Shown: piece after piece, positions 43,687 through 53,326 of the stretch
Layout: each line of letters starts with the position of its first letter
How positions within the stretch are numbered: position 1 is the stretch's first letter
Source of the DNA: Asticcacaulis sp. AC402
GTDB taxonomy: Bacteria; Pseudomonadota; Alphaproteobacteria; Caulobacterales; Caulobacteraceae
DNA: 64,000 bases
Assembly: GCF_000495835.1 (NCBI RefSeq)
Contig: NZ_AWGC01000001.1
Span: forward strand, 1-64,000
Direction of reading: 5' to 3'
Program-made: the position numbers and the translations under genes
The notes under the pieces: model-generated
The model's database searches: none
What the model was told of the DNA's origin: nothing
Seen by the model: the letters and a program-made list of their open reading frames with translations, nothing else

Positions 43687-44976
43687 TTGGCAAATGTAAC
43701 GGTGATCGGAGCCCAGTGGGGCGATGAGGGCAAGGGCAAGCTGGTCGACTGGCTGTCGAATCGCGCCGATGTCGTTGTGCGGTTCCAGGGCGGTCACAAT
43801 GCCGGCCACACCCTGGTCGTCGACGGCACGGTCTATAAGCTCAGCCTGCTGCCGTCCGGTGTCGTCCAGGGCAAGCTGTCGATCATCGGTAACGGGGTCG
43901 TCGTCGATCCGTGGGCGCTGTTCAGCGAAATCGCCAAGGTCGAGGCGCAGGGCCTGACCATCACGCCGGACCTGCTCAATATCGCCGATAATGCCTGCCT
44001 GATCTTGCCGATCCACAGTGAACTCGACATCGCCCGCGAAGCCGCGGCCGGCGCCGGCAAGATCGGTACCACCGGCCGCGGCATCGGCCCGGCCTACGAA
44101 GACAAGGTCGGCCGCCGCGCCATCCGTGTCGCCGATCTCGAAGACCTGGACGCCCTGTCGGGCAAGATCGACCGTCTGCTGACCCACCACAATGCCCTGC
44201 GCCAGGGGCTGGGCTTGCCCGATGTCGACGTCGCCGCCCTGACCGACCAGTTGAAGGAGATCGCGCCGCGTCTGCTGCCCTATGCCCGCCCGGTCTGGTA
44301 CGTGCTCGACAAGGCCCGCCAGGACGGCAAGCGCATCCTGTTCGAAGGCGCACAAGGCGCCCTGCTCGATATCGACCACGGCACCTACCCCTTCGTTACC
44401 TCGTCCAACACTGTCGCTGGCCAGGCCGCAGCTGGTTCGGGCCTCGGCCCCAAGTCGGTGGGCTACGTCCTGGGGATCCTCAAGGCCTATACCACCCGCG
44501 TCGGCTCCGGCCCCTTCCCGACCGAGCTGTTCGACGAGATCGGCAAGGGCATCGCTACGCGCGGCCATGAATTCGGCACGGTCACCGGTCGCGCCCGCCG
44601 CGTCGGCTGGCTGGACGCCGTCCTGGCACGCCAGTCGATCGCCATCAATGGCATTGACGGCATCGCCCTGACCAAGCTCGATATTCTGGATGGCATCGAA
44701 ACCATCAAGGTCTGCGTCGGTTACAAGGTCGCAGACAAGGTGCTCGACTATTTGCCGGCCGGTTTCAAGGCTCAGCAGGGGATCGAGCCGATCTATGAAG
44801 AGCTGCCGGGCTGGAGCGAAAGCACCCAGGGCGCTCGATCATGGAAGGACCTGCCCGGTAACGCGGTCAAGTATGTCCGCCATATCGAAGAACTGATCGG
44901 CGCGCCGGTTGCCCTGCTGTCGACCAGCCCCGAGCGCGACGACACCATCCTGATGCGGGATCCGTTTCAGGACTGA
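43687..44976 (+). CDS. purA: Adenylosuccinate synthetase
   Basis: The 429-residue enzyme is complete: [21 protein letters not shown] (GTP loop with catalytic Asp), [41 protein letters not shown] and [13 protein letters not shown]. It joins IMP and aspartate using GTP on the way to AMP. The start is TTG at 43687 with ACGGAGC upstream; no ATG is available at the conserved N-terminus. The gene has its own promoter-like leader and is followed by a 500-base region full of family A repeats. Confidence 0.97.
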   Translation: MANVTVIGAQWGDEGKGKLVDWLSNRADVVVRFQGGHNAGHTLVVDGTVYKLSLLPSGVVQGKLSIIGNGVVVDPWALFSEIAKVEAQGLTITPDLLNIADNACLILPIHSELDIAREAAAGAGKIGTTGRGIGPAYEDKVGRRAIRVADLEDLDALSGKIDRLLTHHNALRQGLGLPDVDVAALTDQLKEIAPRLLPYARPVWYVLDKARQDGKRILFEGAQGALLDIDHGTYPFVTSSNTVAGQAAAGSGLGPKSVGYVLGILKAYTTRVGSGPFPTELFDEIGKGIATRGHEFGTVTGRARRVGWLDAVLARQSIAINGIDGIALTKLDILDGIETIKVCVGYKVADKVLDYLPAGFKAQQGIEPIYEELPGWSESTQGARSWKDLPGNAVKYVRHIEELIGAPVALLSTSPERDDTILMRDPFQD

Positions 44977-45062
44977 TATCGGTAAGCTACGACTTTGCCC
45001 TTCAACTACCCGCCAGCCGCAGCTGCGTCGGCGCGAAACGGAGTAGGCCCTGCGGCAGACGC

Positions 45063-45317
45063 TAGAGCGCAATCCGATAAAGTGGACACCACTTTTCGGA
45101 AAAATTGCGCGACAAAACAAAAACTTAGAGCGGGATTTTGATTCCATCAAAACTCATCCTGCTCTAGAGCGCAATCCGATAAAGCGGACGCCATTTTTCG
45201 GATAAATTACGCGATAAAACAAAAACTTAGAGCGAGATGGCGATTCTACCTAAAGCCATCCCGCGCCAGAGCACAATCCGATAAAGTGCTGCACACTTTA
45301 TCGGATTGTGCTCTGGC
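45063..45317 (-). repeat. Tandem cluster of REP-like family A repeats
   Basis: Two full minus-orientation copies (45063-45166 and 45164-about 45270) share the boundary TAGAGC. A single perfect hairpin follows (AGCACAATCCGATAAAGTG against CACTTTATCGGATTGTGCT, about 45270-45317). The rest of the purA-hypothetical gap (44977-45062 and 45318-45491) holds no recognised feature except AT-rich sequence. Confidence 0.88.
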
Positions 45318-45491
45318 GGACACTTACCACTGAAAGGACGCGTAAAGCTCAGGAAGCCGCCGCGAATACGGCCTCTTTGCGACTGCAAAGTCGCAATTTT
45401 TTTTCAATGATTTTAACTCTTTAGCGCAGTCTGAATATCGCCGAAGTATTTTCTGTAATCAATTGCGAAACCTTATCGAAGTCGGACGGAT

Positions 45492-46673
45492 ATGCCCAGA
45501 ACGAACGCAAATATCAGTCCCGCCGGACGTCCGCGTCAATCCCCTTCCGGCCGCATCCGCTGTGAATTCAGGAACCTGGCTCATGCCGGCGGCAACGGCT
45601 CGACCAGCCGTATTCTCAACCTGGCCCGTATCGCCCTGGAATCCACCGACAGCAAAGAATACAGGGAACAGCCATTCTTCCGCCATTCGCAAATGAACAA
45701 GTCCGTCATCGTAAAGCATACGGTGCGGGCCAACGAGCGGGACCTGTTCGACCGCGACCGCCGGACGGTGACAAAGCTGATCCTGCCCTTCGATTCGCGC
45801 GACCTGAAGCTTGGCGGCAGTTCCGTCTTCGTCGGCCAGCGCGGATATAGCGATTTTTGCAGCCAGTTTTTTTCCGGAAGCGATGAGGCGATCGCGGCCG
45901 ACAAGCAGCTTCTAGCTCACCTGGACGATATTCCGTCGCTCGATCCGTTCCTGGTGCGCGAATATGTCGCCCGCTTCGGCTACAAACCTGCGCCGTGCTA
46001 CCTCAAGATCGCCCCTGACGATGTGGCGAACATGGTTGAATTCGCGAACGACGAAATATCCAAGCTGGTCCGTATAGCGTTCAAGAACGAGATCGTAGAT
46101 GCATCCGTCCGCTTCGCCTCGCGCATCCTGTCGCACGACCTTGACAAGGAGTTGGACCCGTTGAAGGTCTCGCTGAAGTTGTCGGACCACGAGTTCTCGG
46201 ACGGCATTTTTTCGTGGCGCGGCTTTCTTTACTTCAAATGGCGACATCTGCAGCTTCAGCAGGACCTGATCACAGTAACCAAGGGATTGACAGAACATCG
46301 CTCGCGCGGGTTCATAGATCCGGCGCAAGCGGATTACATGTCGACGACGCGCATGCGCATGATCGACAAGATTTTTGCCGCCCTCACCGATATCGGCAAA
46401 ACCTTGGCAGTTTATGACCATGCTTACGACGCGCTGATCCGACGGGAAGACCCGACGTTTTTCCGCCAGTTCCTGCTTGATGGTCCGATCATGTTCTACG
46501 AACTCGGCGAAGGCATGGCGGTGCTGGACCATATCAGTTCTTTCTGGAACTACCGCATGAGCGGGGGCCGCTCCGCATTGCACCTTGATCCGCAGGATTT
46601 TGCCGACCTGCTGGCCGACTTCGACGAAAGCCTGTCGTCGATTGTGAACGAAGATGCCGTGTGGACGGTGTGA
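45492..46673 (+). CDS. Hypothetical protein, 393 aa
   Basis: A 393-codon frame from ATG at 45492 (GGACGG upstream); a second methionine at 45693 has no ribosome site. The product is soluble, helical and charged, with an Arg-rich N-terminus. Stretches include FDRDRRTVTKLILPFDSRDLKL, CYLKIAPDDVANMVEFANDE (split here for length) and FLYFKWRHLQLQQDL. No catalytic motif or known domain is recognised. It is bracketed on both sides by family A repeats and has no operon partner. It may be lineage-specific or acquired. Confidence 0.6.
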   Translation: MPRTNANISPAGRPRQSPSGRIRCEFRNLAHAGGNGSTSRILNLARIALESTDSKEYREQPFFRHSQMNKSVIVKHTVRANERDLFDRDRRTVTKLILPFDSRDLKLGGSSVFVGQRGYSDFCSQFFSGSDEAIAADKQLLAHLDDIPSLDPFLVREYVARFGYKPAPCYLKIAPDDVANMVEFANDEISKLVRIAFKNEIVDASVRFASRILSHDLDKELDPLKVSLKLSDHEFSDGIFSWRGFLYFKWRHLQLQQDLITVTKGLTEHRSRGFIDPAQADYMSTTRMRMIDKIFAALTDIGKTLAVYDHAYDALIRREDPTFFRQFLLDGPIMFYELGEGMAVLDHISSFWNYRMSGGRSALHLDPQDFADLLADFDESLSSIVNEDAVWTV

Positions 46674-46786
46674 CCTGCGGTAGTGGCGTCCGACATGACC
46701 AGCGCCGTCGACTGCCTAAACGTCCAAGTGGGAATCTGGCCCATGGGATGTCAGTGATTGTTGCGACCAGAGGCGCCAAGTCTGGC

Positions 46787-46890
46787 TAGAGCGCAATCCG
46801 ATAAAGTGTGCAGCATTTTTCGGAACAATAGCGTTACAAAACAAAACTTTAGAGCGGCGCTTTGAGTCCATCACAACACATCCCGCTCTA
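46787..46890 (-). repeat. REP-like repeat family A, copy 9
   Basis: TAGAGCGCAATCCGATAAAG, GCATTTTTCGGAAC, TTACAAAACAAAACTT, and the closing hairpin half AGAGCGGCGCTTTGAG to CATCCCGCTCTA. Confidence 0.85.
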
Positions 46891-47002
46891 AACCTTGTGT
46901 TGTGTCGCAAAAACTATAACCGCTCTTTCTTCGCGTCGTCGCGCGACATCCCCACGACCTCGCAGCGAGGCGTTCCTGAAAAGCGCCGAAAGAAACAAAG
47001 AT

Positions 47003-47030
47003 GTTTCACGCGAAGACGCAAAGACGCAGG
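47003..47030. repeat. Short repeat G (CACGCGAAGACGCAAAGACGC)
   Basis: A GAAGACGCAAAGACGC-type tract preceded by TTTCACGC, with a related TTCTTCGCGTCGTCGCG at 46928-46944 in opposite sense. Such tracts recur between genes in many bacteria (from memory). The 46674-47106 gap holds no protein gene that I can support. Confidence 0.35.
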
Positions 47031-47055
47031 TAAAGACCATAGTCATGAGGACGGC

Positions 47056-47083
47056 AAAAAGGGCGCCCGACCGGGCGCCCTTT
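47056..47083 (-). terminator. Terminator of the TonB-dependent receptor gene
   Basis: On the minus strand AAAGGGCGCCCGG and CGGGCGCCC pair tightly and are followed by TTTTTGCC, 24 bases after the receptor stop. The stem is flanked by A and T runs and could work both ways. Confidence 0.85.
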
Positions 47084-47106
47084 CCGTTTTCGCAGATCGC
47101 TGCCGA

Positions 47107-50100
47107 TCAGAAGCTGTACTTCAGACCGACCATAACCGAGTTGAGCGTCGCTGCCTGGTTAACAGTCGGCGTCGTCAGGGTCGTCGACACGCCCGAGATA
47201 CGGTAGCTGGCGCAGACCGGGCTGGCCCCCGTTACCGCATTACCGGCGGCATCACCGCAGGCCACACGGAACATCGGCGTGCCCTGACGGCCGTCAACAC
47301 CATATTCCGCAACCGTGCCCCACTTCTTGTTGAGTAGATTGCCCAGGTTGAAGATGTCGACGGTCATGACGACCTTGTGGCCATCGAACCACGGCATCGG
47401 CAGGTCCTGGGCGATATGCAGGTCGAAGCGCTGGATCGACGGGTTGCGGCTGACACCCTTGGGCAGGATGCCGGTCGGCAGGTCGAACTGGGTGACAAGC
47501 TTCTGCAAGTTGGCCAGTTCAGTGGCGTTGGTGAAATAGACCGGAACACTACCGGTCATGAAGCCCAGGCCATTGCTGCCGGCGATCGCCGACTCGGTTT
47601 GCGGGATAAAGGCCAGCTGGTTGCCGGAAACCACCCCGAAGACCTGGCCGCGGGCGGCCGAGCCGGCATCCTGCATGTAGAAGTTCAGCGGGCGACCATC
47701 ACGGATGTCGCCGAACAGGGTGAAGCTGGTCCTGGCGTCCTTGAACCATTCCACCTCGTAGGTCGCGTTGAGCTTGACTCCGCGATAGATTTCGAAGCTC
47801 GACTTCCCCCGGGTGGGGGCGTTGGGGTCCTCGCTTGAGAACTGGTCGCCGTAGTTCGACCCGCCGCAGCAGTCGGTGGTGGCGAATTCCGGCACGCCGC
47901 CATACTGGTTGGTCCGTTGATGGGTATAGGCAGCAAACAGATCAAGATGGTCCCTGTCCCAGATGACGCCGTCGAAGCTTTGCTGCGCCGAGAAGGCGAT
48001 GGTCTCGCTCGAGGATTCGATCTCCGGATTGTAGGCCTGGATATCGTAGCCGGAGCCAGGATTTGCCAGGTCGTACAGGGCGCTGCCATCGGCGTTCGTG
48101 CCGACACCAAGGCCCGCCGTCGTGCGATTGGCGTAGATCGATTGGTTGTTGACAACTTGCGACGAGCCGGACGGCGCCGTCGAGGCGACAACGAGGCCGT
48201 CATAGCGGATACGACCGTCGGGCGTATATTGCTGAACGCCATTGAGCGTCAGGCGGCGGGCGCGAACATCACGGAAGGCCAGGCCGGTGTTGGAGCGGAC
48301 CAGGACGGCGTCAATCCCCAGGACCGTGCCAAACGGAGTGGTGTAGTGGGTTGCCAGGTTCAGCTTCCAGTCCGACGGCATGTCGAAGCCCGAAGCCAGC
48401 GAGTTGGTGTTGGCGACGCGGACAAGACCAGGGTTCAGCGATAGAAGCGACGTACCGGACGACGGCACACCGGCAGCGAAGGTCGCATCGGCCTTGTTGA
48501 TGTTCATCAGAGCCGAAACCGTCGCGTCGTTGGCGGCGAAGGTCGTGCCGGAATTGGTTTCGCGGAAGGTGCCGTCCAGCTGGCGCTGCAAGGTGAAGGT
48601 CGCCGTCAGGATGCCGGTATTGCCGAAACGGTTGGAAATAAAGACGTCCGGCAGGCCACCGGTGTAGAGGCCGAAGCTGGCCGAGGCGTCCAGGACGTCA
48701 TTGTGCCACTTGATGCCTGCGCGCGGCTGCAAGACCGACAGGCCGTCATAATTGCCCTGGTTGCTGTAGCCGTTGCGGGCGGTAAAGTTGGGGTTGAGCG
48801 CCGGCTGGTCGTCCTGGGTCCAGAAGTCATAGCGCAGGCCGTAATTGACCGTGGTGTTGGTCCACGGATCGAAGGTGTCCTGGATAAACAGGGTGTGGTT
48901 CATATAGCTAAAATCGGCCGCCGCCTTGGACTTATCACCGGTCGGGTTGTTGTTGTAGAACAACTGGTCGACACGGCTGTCCTCGAACGACTTCTTGGAG
49001 TCGAAATAGTAGACGCCGTTGGCACCCTGGACGAACAGGTTATAGATGCCGATCTGCTTGCCCTGGTAACCGCCCTTGATAGCGTGGCCACCCGTGCGAT
49101 AGGTGCCGGTGAAGGAGGCGCTGTTGTTGGTGGTCTTCAGAACATTGGCCTGACGGAACTGGTCGGGGCCGAAGTTCAGGGTCAGGCGGTTGATCGTGCA
49201 GGCATTGATCGCCCCGGCGCTGGTGGCGTCAGAGCACACCGACACGGCCGAGAAGCCCTGGCCGACCGGGGGCATCTGACCGCGCTGGTAGTTGCGCCAG
49301 GCCAGGCGTGCCTCCGTCGAGAGGTTGTCCGACCACTTCGAGTTCAGTTGCAGCGCGTAATTGTCCTCGTTTTCCGGCTGGGTGTACCAGTTGGTGTTGA
49401 GGTTCAGCGCCGCTGACGAGGCCGGCGAACCCTTCCAGACTTCGGAGAAGGCGTGGCGGTAGGTGAAGGAGGCGCGCTGGCCCTCCATGATATTCCAGTC
49501 GATCTTGGCCGAATATTTCTCGTCCTCGAACGGCGTCGTCAGGGGGATGGACCCGGGGTTCAGGTTGCTCGACGCAGCATAGGTGGCCCACGGCGCCAGC
49601 AGAGCATCGATGTCGGCCTGGGTGAAGGGGACACCGCCGTTGCGCAGTTCCGTGCCGAAGCCAGCGCCGGCCGGGCCCGCCGCGACCACCGAGGCCGAAG
49701 TGTATTTTTCATAAGACAGGGCGAAGAACAGGGTGTCCTTAAGGATCGGACCCGACACGAAGGCGCCGTAGTTTTCGTCCGGCACGAACAGCTTGACCTT
49801 GTTGGTAGCCTTGGTGACCGGATTATACAGTTCGCGACCGTTCCAGGCCTTGTTGCGCAGATAGGTGAAGACCGAGCCATGGAAATCGTTCGTGCCGGAA
49901 CGCAGCACGATGTTGAGCGCACCGCCGGTAAAATCGCCCTCTTCGACGTCGGCCGGCACGGCCTGAACGGTCATCTGGTCGACAGCTTCGATAGAAATGG
50001 GGCCCAGATTGGTCGACAGACCACCCGTGTTCAGGCCGAAATCGTCACTCGAGCGGACGCCGTCGATGGTGATGCGGTTGGCGCGCGGGGCAGAGCCGGC

Positions 50101-50637
50101 GATATAGAGGCCGCCGGTCGGGCCGGTGCCGCGCGTATTGGCGTCCAGCTGGGTCAGCGGATCGCGGCGAGCGGCTTCGCGGATGTCACGCTTGTAGGTC
50201 ACGACATTGCCAAGGTCCTCGCGGTTCATTCGCGTGCGCGAGCCCGGATTGGACAGGGTGGAGCGGCGGCCGACGACGGTAACTGTGGTCGTCGGCTCGT
50301 CCATTACGATGTCCAGCTTCTGCTGGTCACCCAGGGCCAGGAAAACGCCGTCGCTACGGCTGGGTGTATGGCCATTAGCCGCCACATCAACCTCATAGGG
50401 GCCGCCGACCTTAAGCCCGGAGACGTCATAGCGGCCTTCGGCGTCGGTGCGGCTGACGGCGCGCGTGCCAGAAGGCGTGTGAACGATGGTCACCGTGGCA
50501 TTAGCGACCGGCACTCCGGTGGCATTGGTGACGACACCGCGCAGGGCGGCTGTGGTTTGCTGAGCATAGACGGCAGCCGGCGCAGCCGCCAGGAGCAACG
50601 CCACGGTTGCGGCGCCCAGCTTGTAACGATTGAACAT
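47107..50637 (-). CDS. TonB-dependent receptor, Oar-like, with carboxypeptidase-regulatory N-domain
   Basis: The 1176-residue outer-membrane protein has a signal peptide (MFNRYKLGAATVALLLAAA, cleaved after VYA). A carboxypeptidase-regulatory-like beta-sandwich follows (ALRGVVTNATGVPVANATV, about 30-115), then a plug domain (about 130-260, with APRANRITIDGVRSSD) and a large beta-barrel ending in MVGLKYSF with the terminal phenylalanine needed for barrel assembly. This layout is that of Oar-like receptors of Caulobacterales, Xanthomonadales and myxobacteria. The substrate is unknown. No inner-membrane transporter lies beside it. The ATG at 50637 lies in a long AT-rich upstream region. Confidence 0.93.
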   Translation of the reverse strand: MFNRYKLGAATVALLLAAAPAAVYAQQTTAALRGVVTNATGVPVANATVTIVHTPSGTRAVSRTDAEGRYDVSGLKVGGPYEVDVAANGHTPSRSDGVFLALGDQQKLDIVMDEPTTTVTVVGRRSTLSNPGSRTRMNREDLGNVVTYKRDIREAARRDPLTQLDANTRGTGPTGGLYIAGSAPRANRITIDGVRSSDDFGLNTGGLSTNLGPISIEAVDQMTVQAVPADVEEGDFTGGALNIVLRSGTNDFHGSVFTYLRNKAWNGRELYNPVTKATNKVKLFVPDENYGAFVSGPILKDTLFFALSYEKYTSASVVAAGPAGAGFGTELRNGGVPFTQADIDALLAPWATYAASSNLNPGSIPLTTPFEDEKYSAKIDWNIMEGQRASFTYRHAFSEVWKGSPASSAALNLNTNWYTQPENEDNYALQLNSKWSDNLSTEARLAWRNYQRGQMPPVGQGFSAVSVCSDATSAGAINACTINRLTLNFGPDQFRQANVLKTTNNSASFTGTYRTGGHAIKGGYQGKQIGIYNLFVQGANGVYYFDSKKSFEDSRVDQLFYNNNPTGDKSKAAADFSYMNHTLFIQDTFDPWTNTTVNYGLRYDFWTQDDQPALNPNFTARNGYSNQGNYDGLSVLQPRAGIKWHNDVLDASASFGLYTGGLPDVFISNRFGNTGILTATFTLQRQLDGTFRETNSGTTFAANDATVSALMNINKADATFAAGVPSSGTSLLSLNPGLVRVANTNSLASGFDMPSDWKLNLATHYTTPFGTVLGIDAVLVRSNTGLAFRDVRARRLTLNGVQQYTPDGRIRYDGLVVASTAPSGSSQVVNNQSIYANRTTAGLGVGTNADGSALYDLANPGSGYDIQAYNPEIESSSETIAFSAQQSFDGVIWDRDHLDLFAAYTHQRTNQYGGVPEFATTDCCGGSNYGDQFSSEDPNAPTRGKSSFEIYRGVKLNATYEVEWFKDARTSFTLFGDIRDGRPLNFYMQDAGSAARGQVFGVVSGNQLAFIPQTESAIAGSNGLGFMTGSVPVYFTNATELANLQKLVTQFDLPTGILPKGVSRNPSIQRFDLHIAQDLPMPWFDGHKVVMTVDIFNLGNLLNKKWGTVAEYGVDGRQGTPMFRVACGDAAGNAVTGASPVCASYRISGVSTTLTTPTVNQAATLNSVMVGLKYSF

Positions 50638-50874
50638 GTCTTATCCCCTGATGGCGTGCGGGGTTGGGAGGGGCACGCATCGCAGGGAGTGGTAGACCCC
50701 GAATTTGAAAGTTTTTTGCGTTGCAACAAAAAATGTAGCGACATTGGCAAGATCGCCACACTCGCGATGAAGTCTTTATTTGGAAAGGACCTTCAGGCTT
50801 TTTTTACCTTAGTTTGGAAGCGGATTTTTACGCCTCTCCCGTAGAATGTCGGTGCGTTACGATGAAAGAACGGT

Positions 50875-51783
50875 ATGTTCGCCCTCGATCCCCGCCTTCA
50901 AGCTAAGCTTCGTATGCATTTGAGCCGTGTCCTCATCCTTGAGGAGAACACGGCCTATGCCCGGATGCTGGCGGACATGTTGCGGTGCATCGGCGCCGAC
51001 AATATCGTGGTCGAAACCGACGATCGCGCAGCGCTGGTCATGGCGCGCAAACTCAATCCGCAACTGATCCTGATAGACTACAAGAACGAGAGGATCGACG
51101 GCATTGCGTTCGTCAAGGCTTTGCGCCGCAGCGACTTCGCCTGCAGGAAGGCGCCGGTCATCATGATCAAGGCCGAGGTCACGCCGGCCCAGCTCAGCGA
51201 AGCGCGCAATGCCGGCGTCCACGAAATGCTGAGGAAGCCCTTCGCCTGGCAGGACCTGATGAGCCGACTGGAGAACGTGTTGTTCAAGACGCGCGACTGG
51301 GTCGAGGTCGCGTCCTATATCGGCCCCGACCGCCGCCGGTTCAACACCGGTGATTACAAGGGTGCGAAGAAGCGCAAATCCGAGGCCGACGGGTCACAAA
51401 GGGTCGCGGTCGAGGAAGCTGTGCGGCTGCTCAAGGCGTCGCTGGAATTGTTCGACGACGACGGCGAAGCCATGATGCGCACAGTGATGCAGCAGATGGC
51501 GGTCATGGTGCCAGCGGCCAGGTCGATCAAGGAACCGCGCTTCCTGGCAGCTGTGACGGCGATTATCGGCGATCTGAAACAGCATGTGCTGACCAAGGAA
51601 CGCCTGGCGACCCAGGTCGAGCTGATGATCAAGGCGCTGGGCATGAATAAGTCCAGTGGCAACCAATGGGCTCACGACCTGTTCGCCAAGGGCATGGCCG
51701 ACCAGGAAACCGATCGCCTCGCGGCTCAGCGTTTATCTGAGGATGTGGCACTATCCTCGGTCAGCAACGACTCAGCGGCGTAG
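50875..51783 (+). CDS. Response regulator with CheY-like receiver and helical tail
   Basis: The 302-residue protein has a receiver domain at about residues 16-140: SRVLILEENTAYARMLADML (acidic pair EE), phosphoacceptor aspartate in LILIDYKNERIDG near residue 68, and the conserved lysine in MLRKPFAW. The C-terminal 160 residues are helical and charged without a recognisable output domain. It could be a scaffold or a phosphotransfer-interacting regulator. ATG at 50875; a later start at 50914 would still keep the receiver. It is divergent from the receptor gene and convergent with rpoH. Confidence 0.85.
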   Translation: MFALDPRLQAKLRMHLSRVLILEENTAYARMLADMLRCIGADNIVVETDDRAALVMARKLNPQLILIDYKNERIDGIAFVKALRRSDFACRKAPVIMIKAEVTPAQLSEARNAGVHEMLRKPFAWQDLMSRLENVLFKTRDWVEVASYIGPDRRRFNTGDYKGAKKRKSEADGSQRVAVEEAVRLLKASLELFDDDGEAMMRTVMQQMAVMVPAARSIKEPRFLAAVTAIIGDLKQHVLTKERLATQVELMIKALGMNKSSGNQWAHDLFAKGMADQETDRLAAQRLSEDVALSSVSNDSAA

Positions 51784-51837
51784 GTCGGGCGAAATCATGC
51801 GACGGTAAGACCGTTGCTTCGCGGTTCCAATCCGCCT

Positions 51838-52740
51838 TTACGCCGCCTGGGACGCGGCCGTCATGGCCTTTTGCAGCTTCTCGAAGGCCCGAACCTCGAT
51901 CTGACGAACCCGTTCACGCGAGACGCCAAAGCGTTCAGCCAGGTCTTCCAGGGTCGTCGGGCTGTCCTTGAGGCGGCGTTCGGTCAGGATTTCGCGCTCA
52001 CGGGCATTCAGCTCACCCATAGCGGTTTGCAGGAGGCCCATGCGCAGCCCGTACTCTTCTGAATCAGCCAGTACGGTTTCCTGCGATACCTGCTTGTCGT
52101 CGACCAGCCAGTCCTGCCACTCCGACTCACCTTCTGAAGCACGGATCGGCGCATTCAGCGACGAATCCGGCGACGACATGCGGCGGTTCATGTTGATGAC
52201 GTCGGTTTCCGAAACACCCAGCTTGGTGGCGATCTGTTCAACCTGTTCGTGGCGCAGGTCGCCTTCCTCCAGAGCCGAGATTTCCGACTTCACCTTGCGC
52301 AGGTTGAAGAACAGTTTCTTCTGGGCGGCGGTGGTGCCCATCTTGACCAGCGACCAGGACCGCAGGACGTATTCCTGGATCGAAGCCTTGATCCACCACA
52401 TGGCGTAGGTGGCCAGGCGGAAGCCACGCTCCGGATCGAACTTCTTGACCGCCTGCATCAGGCCAACATTGCCTTCTGAGATGACTTCACCCACCGGCAG
52501 GCCGTAACCGCGGTAACCCATGGCGATCTTGGCCACCAGGCGCAGGTGCGAGGTGACAAGCTTATGCGCCGCCTTGGGGTCTTGATGCTCCTGCCAGCGC
52601 TTGGCCAGCATGAATTCCTCATCCTTGGCCAGCATCGGAAACTTCCGGATTTCAGACAGGTAGCGGTTGAGGCCGCCGTCCGGCGACAGCGCCGGCGTCG
52701 AGGACAGGTTGGACGTAGTCAGGGCAACGGAGCTGCTCAT
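51838..52740 (-). CDS. rpoH: Heat-shock sigma factor RpoH
   Basis: From ATG at 52740 the product is 300 residues, the normal RpoH length. It has region 1.2/2 (GLNRYLSEIRKFPML, MGYRGYGLPVGEVISEGNVGLMQ), the RpoH box QKKLFFNLRK between regions 2 and 3, and a region 4 HTH ending FGVSRERVRQIEVRAFEKLQ. Upstream in-frame starts (52803, 52863) would add 21-41 atypical residues. It directs transcription of chaperone and protease genes; clpB at 8822-11401 carries a fitting promoter. A CTTGTG/CCCCCTC pair about 85 bases upstream may be a self-controlled promoter, a weak match. Confidence 0.95.
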   Translation of the reverse strand: MSSSVALTTSNLSSTPALSPDGGLNRYLSEIRKFPMLAKDEEFMLAKRWQEHQDPKAAHKLVTSHLRLVAKIAMGYRGYGLPVGEVISEGNVGLMQAVKKFDPERGFRLATYAMWWIKASIQEYVLRSWSLVKMGTTAAQKKLFFNLRKVKSEISALEEGDLRHEQVEQIATKLGVSETDVINMNRRMSSPDSSLNAPIRASEGESEWQDWLVDDKQVSQETVLADSEEYGLRMGLLQTAMGELNAREREILTERRLKDSPTTLEDLAERFGVSRERVRQIEVRAFEKLQKAMTAASQAA

Positions 52741-53011
52741 CGGCTTATCTTCGCTTTCAGGAATCCGATCGGAGAGATCGGGAGAGGAGGTCGTGTCGGT
52801 CATGAGCTCGGTACCTGGTCCGCGAGGGGGAAGCGCAGACGGACACAAGCTCATGCCCGACAACTGCGTTCAGATTTAGGAAGGGTTTTGCCAAAAAAAA
52901 GGCCCCTCCCCGCGACAAAATCTAAATTGTCACTTTAGCGTAGCACGCAGTGACCCGAGCCGGATGTCACAAGACGGTGAGTGCAGTGCAACAGATCGCG
53001 CGCGAACGGTG

Positions 53012-53326
53012 TCAAGGTTCCCGAATACCGTTCCAGTCCTCGCGTTTGAGGAAATACTGCAACATCCACACGTCCTTGCGCGTCCGGCCGCAGCGCGGGC
53101 AATGAAGTTCGCGCTTTTCGCCCGGCAGATAAAAGAAGCTGCCGTCGGAATCGGTGCGGGTGTCGACGTGCTTGCCACAGCGTGGACACAGAAAGAAAAA
53201 CTGTGATACGGCGACGAAGAAAAAGGCGAAGGCGAACAGCAAGGGCGCGACGCCGCTGAGGCTGCCGATCAGGCACGCCAAAAGCAGAACGAAGTAGATC
53301 GCGGCGCGCCGGTTATAGCTTGTCAT
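53012..53326 (-). CDS. Membrane protein with double CPRCG zinc ribbon
   Basis: The 104-residue protein has two adjacent membrane helices (about residues 8-45, AAIYFVLLLACLIGS and LLFAFAFFFVAVSQF). A cytoplasmic or periplasmic tail carries CPRCGKH and CPRCGRTR, spaced to bind one zinc ion. No named family is recognised. Its ATG overlaps the folP stop (ATGA), so it is translated together with folP, although no link to folate synthesis is obvious. Function unknown. Confidence 0.7.
   Translation of the reverse strand: MTSYNRRAAIYFVLLLACLIGSLSGVAPLLFAFAFFFVAVSQFFFLCPRCGKHVDTRTDSDGSFFYLPGEKRELHCPRCGRTRKDVWMLQYFLKREDWNGIREP

Noticed and set aside
45063-45317. CRISPR-like array
   Set aside because: The repeats are about 105 bases long, palindromic and directly adjacent without unique spacers; they are REP-like elements.
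49453-50844. 463-codon frame antisense to the TonB-dependent receptor
   Set aside because: It overlaps the signal peptide and plug of a clear receptor gene, and its composition (Arg, Gly, Val) is that of a shadow frame.
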